A stretch of DNA of 64,000 nucleotides from Mesorhizobium sp. ZC-5 (GTDB lineage: Bacteria > Pseudomonadota > Alphaproteobacteria > Rhizobiales > Rhizobiaceae). Made by a program: the position numbers and the translations under genes. Every line of letters begins with the position of its first letter. The stretch's first letter is position 1. The notes under the pieces are model-generated. The model saw only the letters and a program-made list of their open reading frames with translations. It was not told the origin of the DNA and searched no databases. The stretch covers positions 1-64,000 of the forward strand of contig NZ_JAOWPT010000018.1 in assembly GCF_025753855.1 (NCBI RefSeq), read 5' to 3'. Of the stretch, positions 49,211-59,579 are shown piece by piece.

Positions 49211-49504
49211 TCAGTAAGTGCTTGCGGCCAGCCGCAGCGGCAGGGGTGCCGTCATCAGGCTGCTTGCCGCGGCATTCCAGGCACGTTCATTATCCAGGGC
49301 AACCAGCAGCGGGCCGACATCCGCCTTCAACGGCCCCCTGATATCGCCGATCCTGCCCGCAACGATGCGCATAACCGCCTGCTCCAGCTTGCGGTCGTAG
49401 GATGGACGCTCGAAAATATCGATCTTCCTGCGCGGCATTTCACCAGCCAACACCGGCGTGGCCGCGCAAGACGCGATCAGCGCGAACATCGCCGGTTTTC
49501 TCAT
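49211..49504 (-). CDS. Small exported hypothetical protein
   Basis: 97 residues with a signal peptide (MFALIASCAATPVLAGEMP). The mature part, about 77 residues, shows KIDIFERPSYDRKLEQAVMR and IVAGRIGDIRGPL. No family recognised. GGGAGC ribosome site before the ATG. Between tlyA and the GNAT gene on the same strand. Confidence 0.65.
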   Translation of the reverse strand: MRKPAMFALIASCAATPVLAGEMPRRKIDIFERPSYDRKLEQAVMRIVAGRIGDIRGPLKADVGPLLVALDNERAWNAAASSLMTAPLPLRLAASTY

Positions 49505-49639
49505 GCCGCAGTGCTCCCTTGCCCGGAAGCACTATTACGTACCGCCAGCTAAGGAACGACCAAGAGAAACGGTAAGCAAACCGCCAAAATTCAGCGTAAA
49601 CAAAGTTTTAGAACCGACAACTTGGAGCAATCCATAGGC

Positions 49640-50134
49640 TTAACCTGCAGCCCACTCCGAACGGAGGATGGACATGATCAGTTCGTCGCGGTGGCGGCCG
49701 CCAAAATAGGCGCTGCCGCGAGCCACGCCTTCAGCCCCGAAGCCAGCGGCTTCATAGGCGCGGCGACCGCGAACGTTTTCTGGAAACACGCCAAGCCACA
49801 GGCGATAGGCATCCGTTCCGTTGAAGACGGCTTCTACCAGTGCGCCAAGCAGCGCCCGACCATGACCACGGTTCGGATCGCACACGGCAACGCGTTTGAT
49901 GAGCGTCATTTTCTCCGGTGACGCCCAATCACGAACAATGGCGAATCCTACGGGCTGATCCGCAATCCTCGCGATGAAATAGGCGTGACGTCCATCCGAC
50001 AAGGCCGCCCGGTGACGCGCTTCATCCCAGCGTCCCACCAGTTCCTCATAGCCCTCCAGCCGCTCCGTCGCCATGACGAACGGCAGTTCGACCTCAGTCG
50101 CCCTGAAGAGCTCGAGGCTGGAATCGGCTGCCAT
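49640..50134 (-). CDS. GNAT-family acetyltransferase
   Basis: 164 residues. GNAT core: AYFIARIADQPVGFAIVRDW, then the acetyl-CoA loop VCDPNRGHGRALLGALVEAV and NVRGRRAYEAAGFGAEGVARG. Substrate unknown. Directly downstream of dxs (18-bp gap), so probably in its transcript. Confidence 0.85.
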   Translation of the reverse strand: MAADSSLELFRATEVELPFVMATERLEGYEELVGRWDEARHRAALSDGRHAYFIARIADQPVGFAIVRDWASPEKMTLIKRVAVCDPNRGHGRALLGALVEAVFNGTDAYRLWLGVFPENVRGRRAYEAAGFGAEGVARGSAYFGGRHRDELIMSILRSEWAAG

Positions 50135-50152
50135 GGTGGGGGTCTCGCGAAA

Positions 50153-52066
50153 TTACGCCCTGACGGCCTGTGCCGAACTGCCGAGCGCGGCAAATACCGA
50201 GCGCACGATGCCGGCGGCGTCGAGCCCGGCATCGGCATACATCTTTTCGGGCTTGGCATGGTCGGTGAAGGCGTCCGGCAATACCAGCGGCCGCACCTTC
50301 AGGCCACTGTCGAGCAGGCCCTCCGTCGCCAGGAATTGCAGCACATGGCTGGCAAAACCGCCGACGGAGCCTTCCTCGACGGTGACCAGCACCTCATGCG
50401 ACCGCGCCAGCCGGCGGATCAGGTCCTCGTCCAGCGGCTTGGCGAAGCGGGCATCGGCAACTGTCGCGGAAAGCCCGGCAGCATCGAGTTCCTCGGCCGC
50501 GATCAAGCAATCCTGCAGTCGCGTGCCGAAGGACAGGAGCGCGACCTTGGTGCCTTCCTTGACGATGCGGCCCTTGCCGATCTCGAGCACCGAGCCGCGT
50601 TCCGGCATCTCGACGCCGACGCCGTTGCCGCGCGGGTAGCGGAAGGCGATCGGGCCGTCGTCATAGGCGCTAGCGGTACGAACCATATGGCGGAGTTCGG
50701 CCTCGTCGGCCGCCGCCATCACTACGAAACCGGGCAGCGAGGCGAGGTAGGTGGTGTCGAAGGCCCCGCAATGGGTCGGCCCGTCTGCCCCGACGAAACC
50801 GGCGCGGTCGATCGGGAAACGCACCGGCAGCTTCTGGATCGCCACGTCGTGGACGACCTGGTCGTAGGCGCGCTGCAGGAAGGTCGAATAGATCGCGGCG
50901 AACGGCTTGTAGCCTTCGGTCGCCAGTCCCGCGGCGAAAGTCACCGCGTGTTGTTCGGCAATACCGACATCGAAGGTGCGTTCCGGAAACGCCTCGCCGA
51001 AGAAATCGAGCCCGGTACCCGAGGGCATCGCGGCGGTGATTGCCACGATCCTGTCGTCCTCGCGTGCTTCCTGGATCAGGCTGTCGGCGAAAACCTTGGT
51101 GTAGCTCGGTGCATTCGCCGGCGCCTTGGCCTGCGCACCGGTGATAACGTCGAACTTGTTGACGCCGTGGTACTTGTCGGCCGAAGCCTCGGCCGGGCCG
51201 TAACCCTTGCCTTTCTGCGTCACGACATGGATCAGCACCGGTCCGTCGATCGTGTCGCGCACATTCTTCAGCACCGGCAGCAGGTGCTCCAGATTGTGGC
51301 CGTCGATCGGGCCGACATAATAAAAGCCGAGTTCCTCGAACAGCGTGCCGCCGGTCCAGAAACCGCGCGCGAACTCTTCCGAACGGCGGGCCTTTTCCTC
51401 CAAGAATTTCGGCAGCCGCTTGGCCAGTTGCTTGGCCGTTTCGCGCAGCGAACGGTAGGTCTTGCCGGAAACCAGCCGAGCCAGATAGGCGCTCATGGCG
51501 CCGGCAGGCGGTGCGATCGACATGTCGTTGTCGTTGAGGATGACGATCAGCCGCGCATCGAGCGCGCCGGCATTGTTCATCGCCTCGTAGGCCATGCCGG
51601 CAGACATGGCACCGTCGCCGATCACCGCGATCACATTGTTCTTGCCGCCGGAAAGGTCGCGGGCGACCGCCATGCCGAGGCCGGCCGAAATCGATGTCGA
51701 GGAATGCGCCGCACCGAATGGGTCGTATTCGCTCTCGGCCCGCTTGGTGAAGCCGGAAAGGCCGTCTTCCTGGCGCAGCGTGCGCATGCGGTCGCGGCGC
51801 CCGGTCAAAATCTTGTGCGGATAGGCCTGGTGGCCGACATCCCAGATCAGCCGGTCGTCCGGCGTGTTGAACACGTGGTGTAGCGCGACCGTCAGTTCGA
51901 TGACGCCCAGCCCGGCGCCGAGATGGCCGCCGGTATTCGAAACGATATCGATCAGATCGGCCCGCAGTTCACTGGCGAGCTGCGGCAGATCGCTCTCTGG
52001 CAGTTTGCGCAGGTCCGCCGGAATGTGGATCTTGTCCAGAAGCGGTGTTTTCGAAGGCTGATTCAC
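50153..52066 (-). CDS. dxs: 1-deoxy-D-xylulose-5-phosphate synthase
   Basis: 637 residues, the usual length, from a GTG start ([13 protein letters not shown]); the frame stays open further upstream. Thiamine-diphosphate motif [18 protein letters not shown] and [20 protein letters not shown]; transketolase part with [17 protein letters not shown] and [18 protein letters not shown]. Condenses pyruvate and glyceraldehyde 3-phosphate, the first MEP-pathway step; ispH of the same pathway is also in the window. Confidence 0.97.
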   Translation of the reverse strand: MNQPSKTPLLDKIHIPADLRKLPESDLPQLASELRADLIDIVSNTGGHLGAGLGVIELTVALHHVFNTPDDRLIWDVGHQAYPHKILTGRRDRMRTLRQEDGLSGFTKRAESEYDPFGAAHSSTSISAGLGMAVARDLSGGKNNVIAVIGDGAMSAGMAYEAMNNAGALDARLIVILNDNDMSIAPPAGAMSAYLARLVSGKTYRSLRETAKQLAKRLPKFLEEKARRSEEFARGFWTGGTLFEELGFYYVGPIDGHNLEHLLPVLKNVRDTIDGPVLIHVVTQKGKGYGPAEASADKYHGVNKFDVITGAQAKAPANAPSYTKVFADSLIQEAREDDRIVAITAAMPSGTGLDFFGEAFPERTFDVGIAEQHAVTFAAGLATEGYKPFAAIYSTFLQRAYDQVVHDVAIQKLPVRFPIDRAGFVGADGPTHCGAFDTTYLASLPGFVVMAAADEAELRHMVRTASAYDDGPIAFRYPRGNGVGVEMPERGSVLEIGKGRIVKEGTKVALLSFGTRLQDCLIAAEELDAAGLSATVADARFAKPLDEDLIRRLARSHEVLVTVEEGSVGGFASHVLQFLATEGLLDSGLKVRPLVLPDAFTDHAKPEKMYADAGLDAAGIVRSVFAALGSSAQAVRA

Positions 52067-52169
52067 AATAAAGAAGCCTGCTTGCTCGGCCAAATCCTTT
52101 CCGGGATAGAACCTCCCCTCCGGAAAGTAAATGTGCACTGGTGACGCGCCCCAATCGGCGCCAAAGGCG

Positions 52170-53090
52170 TCAATATTCGGGCAGTGGAATGAATTCCTCC
52201 TCGTCGCCCGGAACGATGTCGAAGCGGCCGGTCTTCCATTCCTCCTTGGCCTGTTCGATGCGTTCCTTCGACGAAGACACGAAATTCCACCAGATATACC
52301 GTTTGGAACCAAGCGAAGCACCTCCGAAGAGCATGAAATGGGCACCGTTTTCAGACGAGACGACGATTTCGTCACCGGGGCGGAACACCAGCAGCCGGTC
52401 TGGATGGAAGCGGTCGCCTGAAATCGTCACCGCGCCCTCGAGGATATAGATCGCGCGCTCCTCGGCATCGGCTGGAATCCGGACACGCGAGCCCGGCGCC
52501 AACGCGATATCGGCGTAAAGCGTGTCGCTGGCGGTGGTGACCGGCGAACGCACCCCATCGAACTGTCCGATCACGACGCGGCCCGAGACCCCATCCGCAT
52601 CGAGCTTGGGTAGCGCCGAGTGACCGGTGTTCTCGAACACCGGCGCGACCTCTTCCTTGTCGTCGGGCAGAGCCAGCCAGGTCTGCAGCCCGGAAATCGA
52701 CAGAGGGTTGCCGCGCAACTCCTCCGGCGAGCGCTCGGAATGCACGATGCCGCGGCCCGCTGTCATCAGGTTCACGTCGCCGGGCTCGATCACCATCTCG
52801 GTACCAAGCGAATCGCGGTGCCTGATCTTGCCGTCGAACAGATATGTCACCGTCGCCAGCCCGATATGCGGGTGCGGACGGACATCCAGCGCCTGGCCAG
52901 CCCGCAGGATCGCCGGTCCCATGCGATCGAAGAAGATGAACGGGCCGACAAGGCGCCGCTTCGCGGTCGGCAACGCGCGCCGTACCTCGAAGCCGCCGAT
53001 GTCCTTCGCGTTGGCGATCACCATCAGCTCGATGGCATCGCAAGAAAAGGCGTCGCCGGGTTCGGGATCACGTGCGGGAAAGAAGCTCAT
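52170..53090 (-). CDS. Pirin family protein
   Basis: 306 residues, bicupin. Metal ligands of the N-terminal cupin in [17 protein letters not shown] and the His/Glu of [14 protein letters not shown]-terminal cupin around [16 protein letters not shown]. Bacterial pirins have been reported as quercetinases or as regulators of central metabolism; the role here is open. Between DUF2277 and dxs. Confidence 0.92.
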   Translation of the reverse strand: MSFFPARDPEPGDAFSCDAIELMVIANAKDIGGFEVRRALPTAKRRLVGPFIFFDRMGPAILRAGQALDVRPHPHIGLATVTYLFDGKIRHRDSLGTEMVIEPGDVNLMTAGRGIVHSERSPEELRGNPLSISGLQTWLALPDDKEEVAPVFENTGHSALPKLDADGVSGRVVIGQFDGVRSPVTTASDTLYADIALAPGSRVRIPADAEERAIYILEGAVTISGDRFHPDRLLVFRPGDEIVVSSENGAHFMLFGGASLGSKRYIWWNFVSSSKERIEQAKEEWKTGRFDIVPGDEEEFIPLPEY

Positions 53091-53133
53091 GTCGCATCCT
53101 AAAGCGATATGAGCGCCTCTGTCATCAATTGCG

Positions 53134-53406
53134 TTAGGCGCTGGCGAACCGCAGCGCCGAACGCGCCTTGGCCTTGGCGGCTTCTTCCTCGCGGTTGCGC
53201 GGGTGCTGGTGCGTTTCCATCGAATGCAGCAGTTCGTGCGCCGTTTCGGCGATCTGGTCGACGGCGCGGTAGAAGGCTTCCTCGTTCTTTTTCGACGGCC
53301 TGGTCGTGCCGCTCAGCTTGCGGACAAACTGCAGCGCGGCGTCGCGGATTTCGTCATGCGTTGCCGGCGGATCGAAATTGAACAGTGTCTTGATGTTACG
53401 GCACAT
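53134..53406 (-). CDS. DUF2277 family protein
   Basis: 90 residues. The family signature MCRNIKTLFNFDPPATHDEI at the very start and QFVRKLSGTTRPSKKNEEAF, VDQIAETAHELL. Small, helical and cytosolic; function unknown. Same strand as xseB and pirin. Confidence 0.9.
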   Translation of the reverse strand: MCRNIKTLFNFDPPATHDEIRDAALQFVRKLSGTTRPSKKNEEAFYRAVDQIAETAHELLHSMETHQHPRNREEEAAKAKARSALRFASA

Positions 53407-53475
53407 TGGCTGCTCCCGGGTTTCCGTTACCGTTTGCTGGCCTCTTAACTGGGCAGAAAGTGTCGCAAGGTCAAG

Positions 53476-53727
53476 TTATTCGCCGTCCAGCGGCTCCGTC
53501 GCGACAGGCTTGCCGTCGCGCGACAGCCTGATCTTCTCCACCTTGTCCTCCGCCGCCTTCAGCAGGCGGTCGCAATGCGCCTTCAGCGCCTCGCCGCGCT
53601 CGTAGATACGTATCGACTGGTCGAGCGGCACGTCGCCGCGCTCGAGATCATCGACGATCGCTTCCAGCGCGGCAAGCGCCTGCTCGAAGCTCATGGCCTT
53701 GATGTCCTCGTTCAATTCATCGGCCAT
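53476..53727 (-). CDS. xseB: Exodeoxyribonuclease VII small subunit
   Basis: 83 residues. Matches Xse[55 protein letters not shown]. Acts with XseA on single-stranded DNA. Starts four bases after the end of the upstream deacetylase-like gene with an AAAGGAT site. Confidence 0.95.
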   Translation of the reverse strand: MADELNEDIKAMSFEQALAALEAIVDDLERGDVPLDQSIRIYERGEALKAHCDRLLKAAEDKVEKIRLSRDGKPVATEPLDGE

Positions 53728-53730
53728 CGC

Positions 53731-54657
53731 CTATCCTTTCATCAGTCTTTTGACGTGGGCACCGACCGAGAAAGCCAGGCCCTGCAGGTCGTAGCCGCCT
53801 TCCAGCAGGCTGACCACCCGGTTGTTCGAAAACTGCGTCGCGCGGCCCATCAATTGCCCCGTCGCCCAGTCGAAATCCTCTTCGGTCAGATTGATCTCGG
53901 CGAGCGGGTCGCGGTGATGCGCGTCGAAGCCGGCCGAAATGATGACCAGGTCGGGCCGGAAATTGTCGATCGCCGGCAGCACGCGCGACAGAAACGCGTC
54001 GCGGAAAGTGTCGCTGCCGGTCCGCGGTGCCAGCGGCGCGTTGACGATGTTGCCGGCGCCGGTCTCGTTCTTCGCACCGGTTCCGGGATAAAGCGGCATC
54101 TGGTGCGTCGAGCAGTAGAGCACCGACGGATCGTCCCAGAAAATGTCCTGCGTGCCGTTGCCGTGATGCACGTCCCAGTCGACGACCGCCACCCGCTCCG
54201 CGCCATGACGCCGTTGCGCATAACGCGCCGCGATGGCCGCGTTGTTGAACAGGCAGAAGCCCATCGCGGTTGTCTTTTCCGCGTGATGTCCCGGCGGACG
54301 CGAGGCGACGAAAACGTTGTCCGCTGCCCCCGAAAAAACGTCGTCGACGGCAGCGTTGGCGGCACCGATCGCCGTGAGCGCGGCTTCCCAGCTTTTCGGA
54401 CTGACCGACGTATCCGCGTCGACGCTGACAATGCCTTCCTCGGGGATCGACCTGCGCACCTTTTCGACGAATTCCTCGGGATGCGCGTAGAGGATCGTCG
54501 CCTCGTCGCCCAGCGGCGCCTCGATGCGGTCGAGCTTCGCGAAAGCCTCGTCCTCGAGTACACGGGCAACGGCCCGCAAGCGGTCCGGCCGCTCGGGATG
54601 GCCGGGCGGCGTCAAATGTTCGAGATAGATCGGATGCGAATAGAGCCGTGTCGTCAT
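53731..54657 (-). CDS. Histone-deacetylase-family hydrolase
   Basis: 308 residues. Arginase/deacetylase fold: YLEHLTPPGHPERPDRLRAV at the start, ASRPPGHHAEKTTAMGFCLF with the charge-relay histidines, VDWDVHHGNGTQDIF with zinc ligands, ISAGFDAHHRDPLAE, SLLEGGYDLQGLA. Likely deacetylates acylated small amines or proteins, like acetylpolyamine amidohydrolases or AcuC; substrate unknown. Heads the run toward xseB and dxs. Confidence 0.93.
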   Translation of the reverse strand: MTTRLYSHPIYLEHLTPPGHPERPDRLRAVARVLEDEAFAKLDRIEAPLGDEATILYAHPEEFVEKVRRSIPEEGIVSVDADTSVSPKSWEAALTAIGAANAAVDDVFSGAADNVFVASRPPGHHAEKTTAMGFCLFNNAAIAARYAQRRHGAERVAVVDWDVHHGNGTQDIFWDDPSVLYCSTHQMPLYPGTGAKNETGAGNIVNAPLAPRTGSDTFRDAFLSRVLPAIDNFRPDLVIISAGFDAHHRDPLAEINLTEEDFDWATGQLMGRATQFSNNRVVSLLEGGYDLQGLAFSVGAHVKRLMKG

Positions 54658-54779
54658 TCCACCAGTCTAAACAGCTATGGCGGCTTAAGCCACGCCAGCC
54701 GGCCCGATGGCTGGGGAAATCGTCGTCCGGGAAGCCTGAGCGGTCGCATATGGAGTGGCTTTCGCCGCCGCAGGCCGTA

Positions 54780-54958
54780 GGGTGGCGTTGCTAGGTGCCC
54801 GCGGCAACGCGGGAGAATCGGGAACACGGTGAAAATCCGTGGCGTGCCCAACGCTGTAGGAGGGACTGCGCCGGCATACGTCACTGCTTCCTGGAGAAGC
54901 GGGAAGACGCCGGCCGCAGGACGATCTCGAGCCAGAAGACCGGCCCGGCAAGCCTTGT
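54780..54958 (+). ncRNA. Cobalamin riboswitch upstream of bluB
   Basis: The leader carries typical AdoCbl riboswitch parts in order: GGTGCCCGC, GGGAGAATCGGGAA, GGTGAAAATCCGTGGC, GCCCAACGCTGTA, and the B12 box as GAGCCAGAAGACCGGCC. It ends about 50 bp before the bluB start. Expected to lower bluB expression when adenosylcobalamin is abundant. Exact ends are approximate. Confidence 0.92.
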
Positions 54959-55011
54959 CATCCGCATGGTCAGGCGGCGTGACGCCATTCAGAATCGCAA
55001 GGGGACACGCG

Positions 55012-55731
55012 ATGCCGGCCGTTCATGCCATTTCGGACAATTCCTTCGACACCACCGCGCGCGATGCCGTCTACCGCGCGATCTTCACGCGCCGCGACGT
55101 GCGCAGCCATTTTCGCCCCGAACCGCTCGACGACGCGGTACTCGCCCGGCTGCTGCTTGCCGCTCATCACGCGCCATCGGTCGGCTTCATGCAGCCGTGG
55201 AATTTCATCGTCATCCGCGACCGCGAGCGGCGCAGGAAGGTCCGCGATCTGTTTTTCGACGCGCGCCGGCAGGAGGCCGAGACCATCGCCGGCGACAGGC
55301 AGGCGCTCTACCGCAAGCTGAAGTTGGAAGGCATTCTTGAGAGCCCGCTCAATCTCTGCATCACCTGCGACCGCAGCCGCAGCCAAAACTCGCCGCTCGG
55401 GCGCTCGCACAATCCCGAGATGGACCTCTACAGCACTGTCTGCGCTGTACAGAATTTCTGGCTGGCGGCGCGCGCCGAAGGCATCGGCGTCGGCTGGGTC
55501 AGCATCCTGGACAGCGGCGCGCTGAAAAGCCTGCTCGGCATTCCCGACCATGTCGTACCGGTGGCTTATCTGTGTGTCGGCCGGGTTTCCGAATTTGCCC
55601 CCGTGCCCGATCTCGAAACGCATGGCTGGGGCCGGCGGCTGCCGCTGCCCGACCTCATCATGAGCGAGATTTTCGCCGGTGCCGGCGAGGAAAGCCTCAA
55701 ATCGGCGGCACGGCATCCATCGCCACGGTAA
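55012..55731 (+). CDS. bluB: 5,6-dimethylbenzimidazole synthase BluB
   Basis: 239 residues from the ATG behind AAGGGGA; the open frame upstream is riboswitch RNA. Nitroreductase fold: FTRRDVRSHFRPEPLDD, LLLAAHHAPSVGFMQPWNF, then NLCITCDRS, DLYSTVCAVQNFWLAARAEG and VGWVSILD. It cleaves FMN with oxygen to make the lower ligand of B12. The riboswitch in front supports the assignment. Confidence 0.95.
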   Translation: MPAVHAISDNSFDTTARDAVYRAIFTRRDVRSHFRPEPLDDAVLARLLLAAHHAPSVGFMQPWNFIVIRDRERRRKVRDLFFDARRQEAETIAGDRQALYRKLKLEGILESPLNLCITCDRSRSQNSPLGRSHNPEMDLYSTVCAVQNFWLAARAEGIGVGWVSILDSGALKSLLGIPDHVVPVAYLCVGRVSEFAPVPDLETHGWGRRLPLPDLIMSEIFAGAGEESLKSAARHPSPR

Positions 55732-55776
55732 TGACAGTCCCGGCAAGCGGCCGGAGCACCGTCATGCGTAAGATTC

Positions 55777-56013
55777 CTAGATCGCCGCGCCGAACAGAAG
55801 CAGCACGGCGCCGAATGCCATCAAGGCCAGTCCCGGCCAGTTGCTGGCCAGCCCGAGGAAACGCAGGCCGCGATGCTGCGGTTCGAGCGTGCCGTCCCTC
55901 ACATCGGCTGGCGCCTCTCTTGTACCGCTCAGCCGACCGCGGTCGAGCGCCGCCTTCGCTAGGAAGATCACACCGGCGATGACCAGAAAGGCGCCCAGCC
56001 AGATGACCAGCAT
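55777..56013 (-). CDS. DUF-type small membrane protein, two helices
   Basis: 78 residues. Two hydrophobic helices (WLGAFLVIAGVIFLAKAAL and WPGLALMAFGAVLLLFGA) joined by a charged loop. No family recognised. Start MLVIWLG has a GGAGGCAGGAA site right before it; a longer version adds cysteines of no clear meaning. Confidence 0.65.
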   Translation of the reverse strand: MLVIWLGAFLVIAGVIFLAKAALDRGRLSGTREAPADVRDGTLEPQHRGLRFLGLASNWPGLALMAFGAVLLLFGAAI

Positions 56014-56129
56014 TTCCTGCCTCCCATCACATTTGCGGCATTCGCCGCATTTCCGGCCATCTAGGGCAGGCGCCGCCATTTTCCAGCCTTCGGCGGCCTC
56101 CTATTGTTAGCAAATGCTAGGAGGCGCTT

Positions 56130-57383
56130 ATGCTGAAATCGGTCCGGCCCGGAATTGCGGCGATCCTGCTTCTCGTCGGCGGCACGTTCGGTGCCCAGGC
56201 GGCCGAGCCGCCGAAATCCGGAAACCGGGTGTTCGACCGTGCCGTCGAACTGGTCTACAAAAATTTCCACGACGCTTCGGCGCTCGACCGTTTCGGTGAA
56301 GCGGTGCGGCGCGAGGTCCAGGACCCGAAGGCGCCGGTGTCGGCCACAAGCCAGGCTGCCCGCGTCGACGCGGCGATCGGTGCCGTTCTCGCCAGCCTGC
56401 AGGCCTCCCATACCGGGCATTTCCGACCCGATACGATCGACTATTTCGAACTGGCGGATGTGTTCCGTTTCGCTATCCGCGACGATCTGCGGCGGCTGTT
56501 CCCGCCGGATGGTGACGTGCGTTATCCCGGCATCGGCATGGTGGCGCGGCAAGGCAACGGGCTGTGGTTCGTCACCGACGTCTACGACGGATCTCCCGCC
56601 TCCCGTGCCGGCATCCTCACCGGCGACGAGGTCCTTTCCGTCGACGGCGCACCCTATCACCAGATCACCTCCTTCCGCGACAAGGCCGGCAAACAGGTCG
56701 AGGTGAAGCTGCGCCGGCGGCCTGACGCGGAGCCGATGACGGTCAAGGTCCAGGTGGAATCGCTGCGGCCGCTGCCGATGTTCGAAAAGGCGATCGCCGA
56801 CAGCGCCGCGGTCGTCGAGCACGACGGCCGCAAGATCGGTTACATCCGTCTGTGGACGCTGGCAGCCCGCAATTCGATGGGCGCCGTTGCCGAAGCGCTG
56901 GCCGAGGGCAAGCTGAAGGACGCGGACGGGCTGGTGCTCGACTTGCGCGGCCGCTGGGGCGGCGGCAGTTCGGATGCCGCCGAGATGTTCGTCGGCGATA
57001 CGCCGCCGTTCCGACTGATCGACCGCGACGGCGAGGCGATGCTCGCCAATGTCCGCTGGAACAAGCCGGTGGTGGCGATCATCGACGAAGGCTCGCGCAG
57101 CGGCCTGGAGGTCTTCGCCTATGCGCTCAAGGTCAATGACATTCCGCTGGTCGGCACGCGCACCGCCGGTGCTTTGCTTGCCGGCCGCGCCTATCTGCTG
57201 CCCGACGACAGCCTGCTGGAGATCGCGGTCTCCGACGCGGTGATCGGCGACGACATCCGCCTCGAAGGCAGCGGTGTGCAGCCCGACGTCCCGGTGCCGT
57301 TCAGCCTGCCTTACGCCGCCGGCGCCGACCCGCAGCGCGAAGCGGCCATCGAGGAGATGCGACGGATCCTGGAGCGGGGATGA
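56130..57383 (+). CDS. S41-family peptidase with PDZ-like domain
   Basis: 417 residues. Signal peptide ends GTFGAQAAEP. A PDZ-like segment VYDGSPASRAGILTGDEVLSVDG lies about residues 150-175 (split), then the S41 catalytic part: GYIRLWTL, GLVLDLRGRWGGGSSDA, and the nucleophile region DEGSRSGLEVFAYAL. The following segment reads VGTRTAGALLAG where tail-specific proteases have T-x-GKG, so the catalytic lysine is absent; S41 members of the IRBP/tricorn type use other residues. Periplasmic, substrate unknown. Confidence 0.85.
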   Translation: MLKSVRPGIAAILLLVGGTFGAQAAEPPKSGNRVFDRAVELVYKNFHDASALDRFGEAVRREVQDPKAPVSATSQAARVDAAIGAVLASLQASHTGHFRPDTIDYFELADVFRFAIRDDLRRLFPPDGDVRYPGIGMVARQGNGLWFVTDVYDGSPASRAGILTGDEVLSVDGAPYHQITSFRDKAGKQVEVKLRRRPDAEPMTVKVQVESLRPLPMFEKAIADSAAVVEHDGRKIGYIRLWTLAARNSMGAVAEALAEGKLKDADGLVLDLRGRWGGGSSDAAEMFVGDTPPFRLIDRDGEAMLANVRWNKPVVAIIDEGSRSGLEVFAYALKVNDIPLVGTRTAGALLAGRAYLLPDDSLLEIAVSDAVIGDDIRLEGSGVQPDVPVPFSLPYAAGADPQREAAIEEMRRILERG

Positions 57384-57396
57384 ACCGCCGGATTTG

Positions 57397-58251
57397 CTAG
57401 ATTTCCGGCGCCACCTCGACATTGTCGATCAGCCGGACGTCGCCAAGCCAGGCTGCGGCGAGGAGGCGCGCCTTGCGGTCGGCTCGCGGCAGCAGCGTCA
57501 GATTGTCGTCTGCCCTGAGTTCGAGATATTCGACGGAACGGTAGCCGACATCGATGATGGCTGCCTTGGCTTCCTCGATGACAGGCGCCGCGTCGGCACC
57601 TCCGGCGAGCTTGCGCGCGGCTCCGAAAAGGGTGGCCGCGAGTTTCGGCGCGGCCGCCCGGTCGGCGGGCGATAGCCGGACATTTCGCGACGACAGCGCC
57701 AACCCGTCCGGCTCGCGCACGGTCGGGCAACCTATGATCCGGATCGGAATATCCAGATCCTTCGCCATGCGCCGAACCACATGCAGTTGCTGGAAATCCT
57801 TCTCGCCGAAAAACGCGACATCGGCGCCAGTCTGCAGGAACAACTTGGAGACGACGGTCGCGACACCGTCGAAATGGCCAGGCCGGCCAGCCCCGCACAA
57901 TCCCTCGCTGACGCCGCTCACCGAAACGGTGGTCGCAAAGCCGTCGGGATAGATCTCTTCCGCGTTCGGAACATAGAGCAGGTGCGCGCCGGTTGGCGCC
58001 AGCTTGGCGGCATCCTCGTTTTCGGTGCGCGGGTAAGCGGCAAGGTCGGCCGCATTGTTGAACTGCTTAGGGTTGACGAAGAGCGTGACGATCACCCGGC
58101 CGCTGTGCGCCAGCGCAGCCTCGACAAGGCTCAGATGCCCCTGATGCAACGCCCCCATGGTAGGCACGACGCCGACTTTCGCTCCTTCGCGGCGCCAGCC
58201 GGCAACGATAGACCGCAGTTCCGCTAACGTGCGGACGATCGGCACGCTCAT
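57397..58251 (-). CDS. panC: Pantothenate synthetase
   Basis: 284 residues. ATP-binding [51 protein letters not shown]. It condenses pantoate with beta-alanine. Its start overlaps the panB stop by four bases, forming a panBC pair. Confidence 0.97.
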   Translation of the reverse strand: MSVPIVRTLAELRSIVAGWRREGAKVGVVPTMGALHQGHLSLVEAALAHSGRVIVTLFVNPKQFNNAADLAAYPRTENEDAAKLAPTGAHLLYVPNAEEIYPDGFATTVSVSGVSEGLCGAGRPGHFDGVATVVSKLFLQTGADVAFFGEKDFQQLHVVRRMAKDLDIPIRIIGCPTVREPDGLALSSRNVRLSPADRAAAPKLAATLFGAARKLAGGADAAPVIEEAKAAIIDVGYRSVEYLELRADDNLTLLPRADRKARLLAAAWLGDVRLIDNVEVAPEI

Positions 58252-59093
58252 GCCGCGGTGCCACCCTTGACGGCCTTCGGCACATCGCCGAACACATGAT
58301 CCGGTCCCGGGAAACGCCGCTCGCGCACGTCGTCGGCGTAGGCCGCGATCGCGGCATCCATCCGGTCGCCGAGTTCGGCGTAACGTTTGACGAATTTCGG
58401 CCGGAATGCGGAAAACATGCCGAGCATATCGTCAACCACCAGGATCTGGCCATCGCAAGCAGCGGACGCACCGATGCCAATGGTCGGAATGCCGATCTTC
58501 TTCGCGATCCGGCGTGCGAGCGGCTCCGCGACCTTTTCCAGCACCACGGAAAAGGCGCCGGCCTCCGCAACGGCGACCGCGTCCTGCAGGATGCGATCGG
58601 CGTCATGGCCCCGCCCCTGCACCTTGTAGCCGCCGAAGACATTGACCGACTGCGGCGTCAACCCGACATGGGCCATCGCCGGAATGCCGCGGCCGGTGAG
58701 GAAGCGGATTGTCTCGGCCATGGTTTTGCCGCCTTCGAGCTTGACCGCGGCGCAGCCGGTTTCTGCCATGATCCTTGCTGCATTGCGGAAGGCCTGCTCC
58801 GGCCCTTCCTCGTAGGATCCGAACGGCATGTCGACAACAATCAGCGCCCGCTCGACGCCGCGGCGGACGGCCTTGCCATGGAGGATCATCATGTCGAGCG
58901 TCACGCCGAGCGTGGACGGCAGGCCATGCAGCACCATGCCGACGCTGTCGCCGACCAGCACCACGTCGCAATGGCGGTCGACAAGACGCGCCATCGGCGT
59001 CGTATACGCTGTCAGGCAGACGATCGGCGTGCCGTTCTTTCGCCCGACGATGTCAGGCGGGGTCAGCGTCCTGATCTCGGTGGACGCGCTCAT
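58248..59093 (-). CDS. panB: 3-methyl-2-oxobutanoate hydroxymethyltransferase
   Basis: 281 residues. PanB signature: [84 protein letters not shown]. Makes ketopantoate from ketoisovalerate, the first committed step of pantothenate synthesis. First gene of panBC. Confidence 0.97.
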   Translation of the reverse strand: MSASTEIRTLTPPDIVGRKNGTPIVCLTAYTTPMARLVDRHCDVVLVGDSVGMVLHGLPSTLGVTLDMMILHGKAVRRGVERALIVVDMPFGSYEEGPEQAFRNAARIMAETGCAAVKLEGGKTMAETIRFLTGRGIPAMAHVGLTPQSVNVFGGYKVQGRGHDADRILQDAVAVAEAGAFSVVLEKVAEPLARRIAKKIGIPTIGIGASAACDGQILVVDDMLGMFSAFRPKFVKRYAELGDRMDAAIAAYADDVRERRFPGPDHVFGDVPKAVKGGTAA

Positions 59094-59241
59094 CTTGCTT
59101 CTCCCTCAACGCGTTCGGGGAACCTTTGCATGATTTTTGTGCAGTGCGAAAGAAAAATGAGCGGGCTTGACCTCAACTGCACTTGAACTCGTAGCGTCTG
59201 TCAAACCGCAGACAGAGTAAGGGCCTTGAGGGGATCAACGC

Positions 59242-59571
59242 ATGACCGAAAGCCAGCGCGACTCATCATCCGTCTACCGAATCAACAAGTTCGAGGTGCA
59301 GGCCTCGGGACGGGACGAATTCGTCGATCTGCTTGAAAGCACGCATGCCGTCATCCGAGTTCAGCAGGGTTTCGTCCGCGACGTCATCGTGGAGCGGAAG
59401 TCCGATGCCGATCAAGTCAGCTTCGTTGCGCTCATCGAACTTGCGGAAGCCGGAGCGATCGAGCGCGTTCGACTGGCGATCGCCCAGCATGACACGGCGG
59501 TCGGGCTGGATCGGCAGAAGGTTGCGTCCCGGCTCGGCATAAAGTTCGCAAGCTGGGTTCTGGCGGCTTGA
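59242..59571 (+). CDS. Antibiotic biosynthesis monooxygenase (ABM) domain protein
   Basis: 109 residues. ABM fold: YRINKFEVQASGRDEFVDLL, a QQGFVRDVIVERKSD strand and VSFVALIELAEAGA. These small dimeric proteins act as monooxygenases or quinol/haem-related enzymes; the role cannot be told. A TTGAGGGG site precedes the ATG. Its stop is near that of the convergent tetR gene. Confidence 0.8.
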   Translation: MTESQRDSSSVYRINKFEVQASGRDEFVDLLESTHAVIRVQQGFVRDVIVERKSDADQVSFVALIELAEAGAIERVRLAIAQHDTAVGLDRQKVASRLGIKFASWVLAA

Positions 59572-59579
59572 TCCACGAC

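Noticed and set aside
49985-51883. 632-codon plus-strand open frame over dxs
   Set aside because: Antisense shadow; the minus-strand product is a complete DXS with all cofactor motifs.
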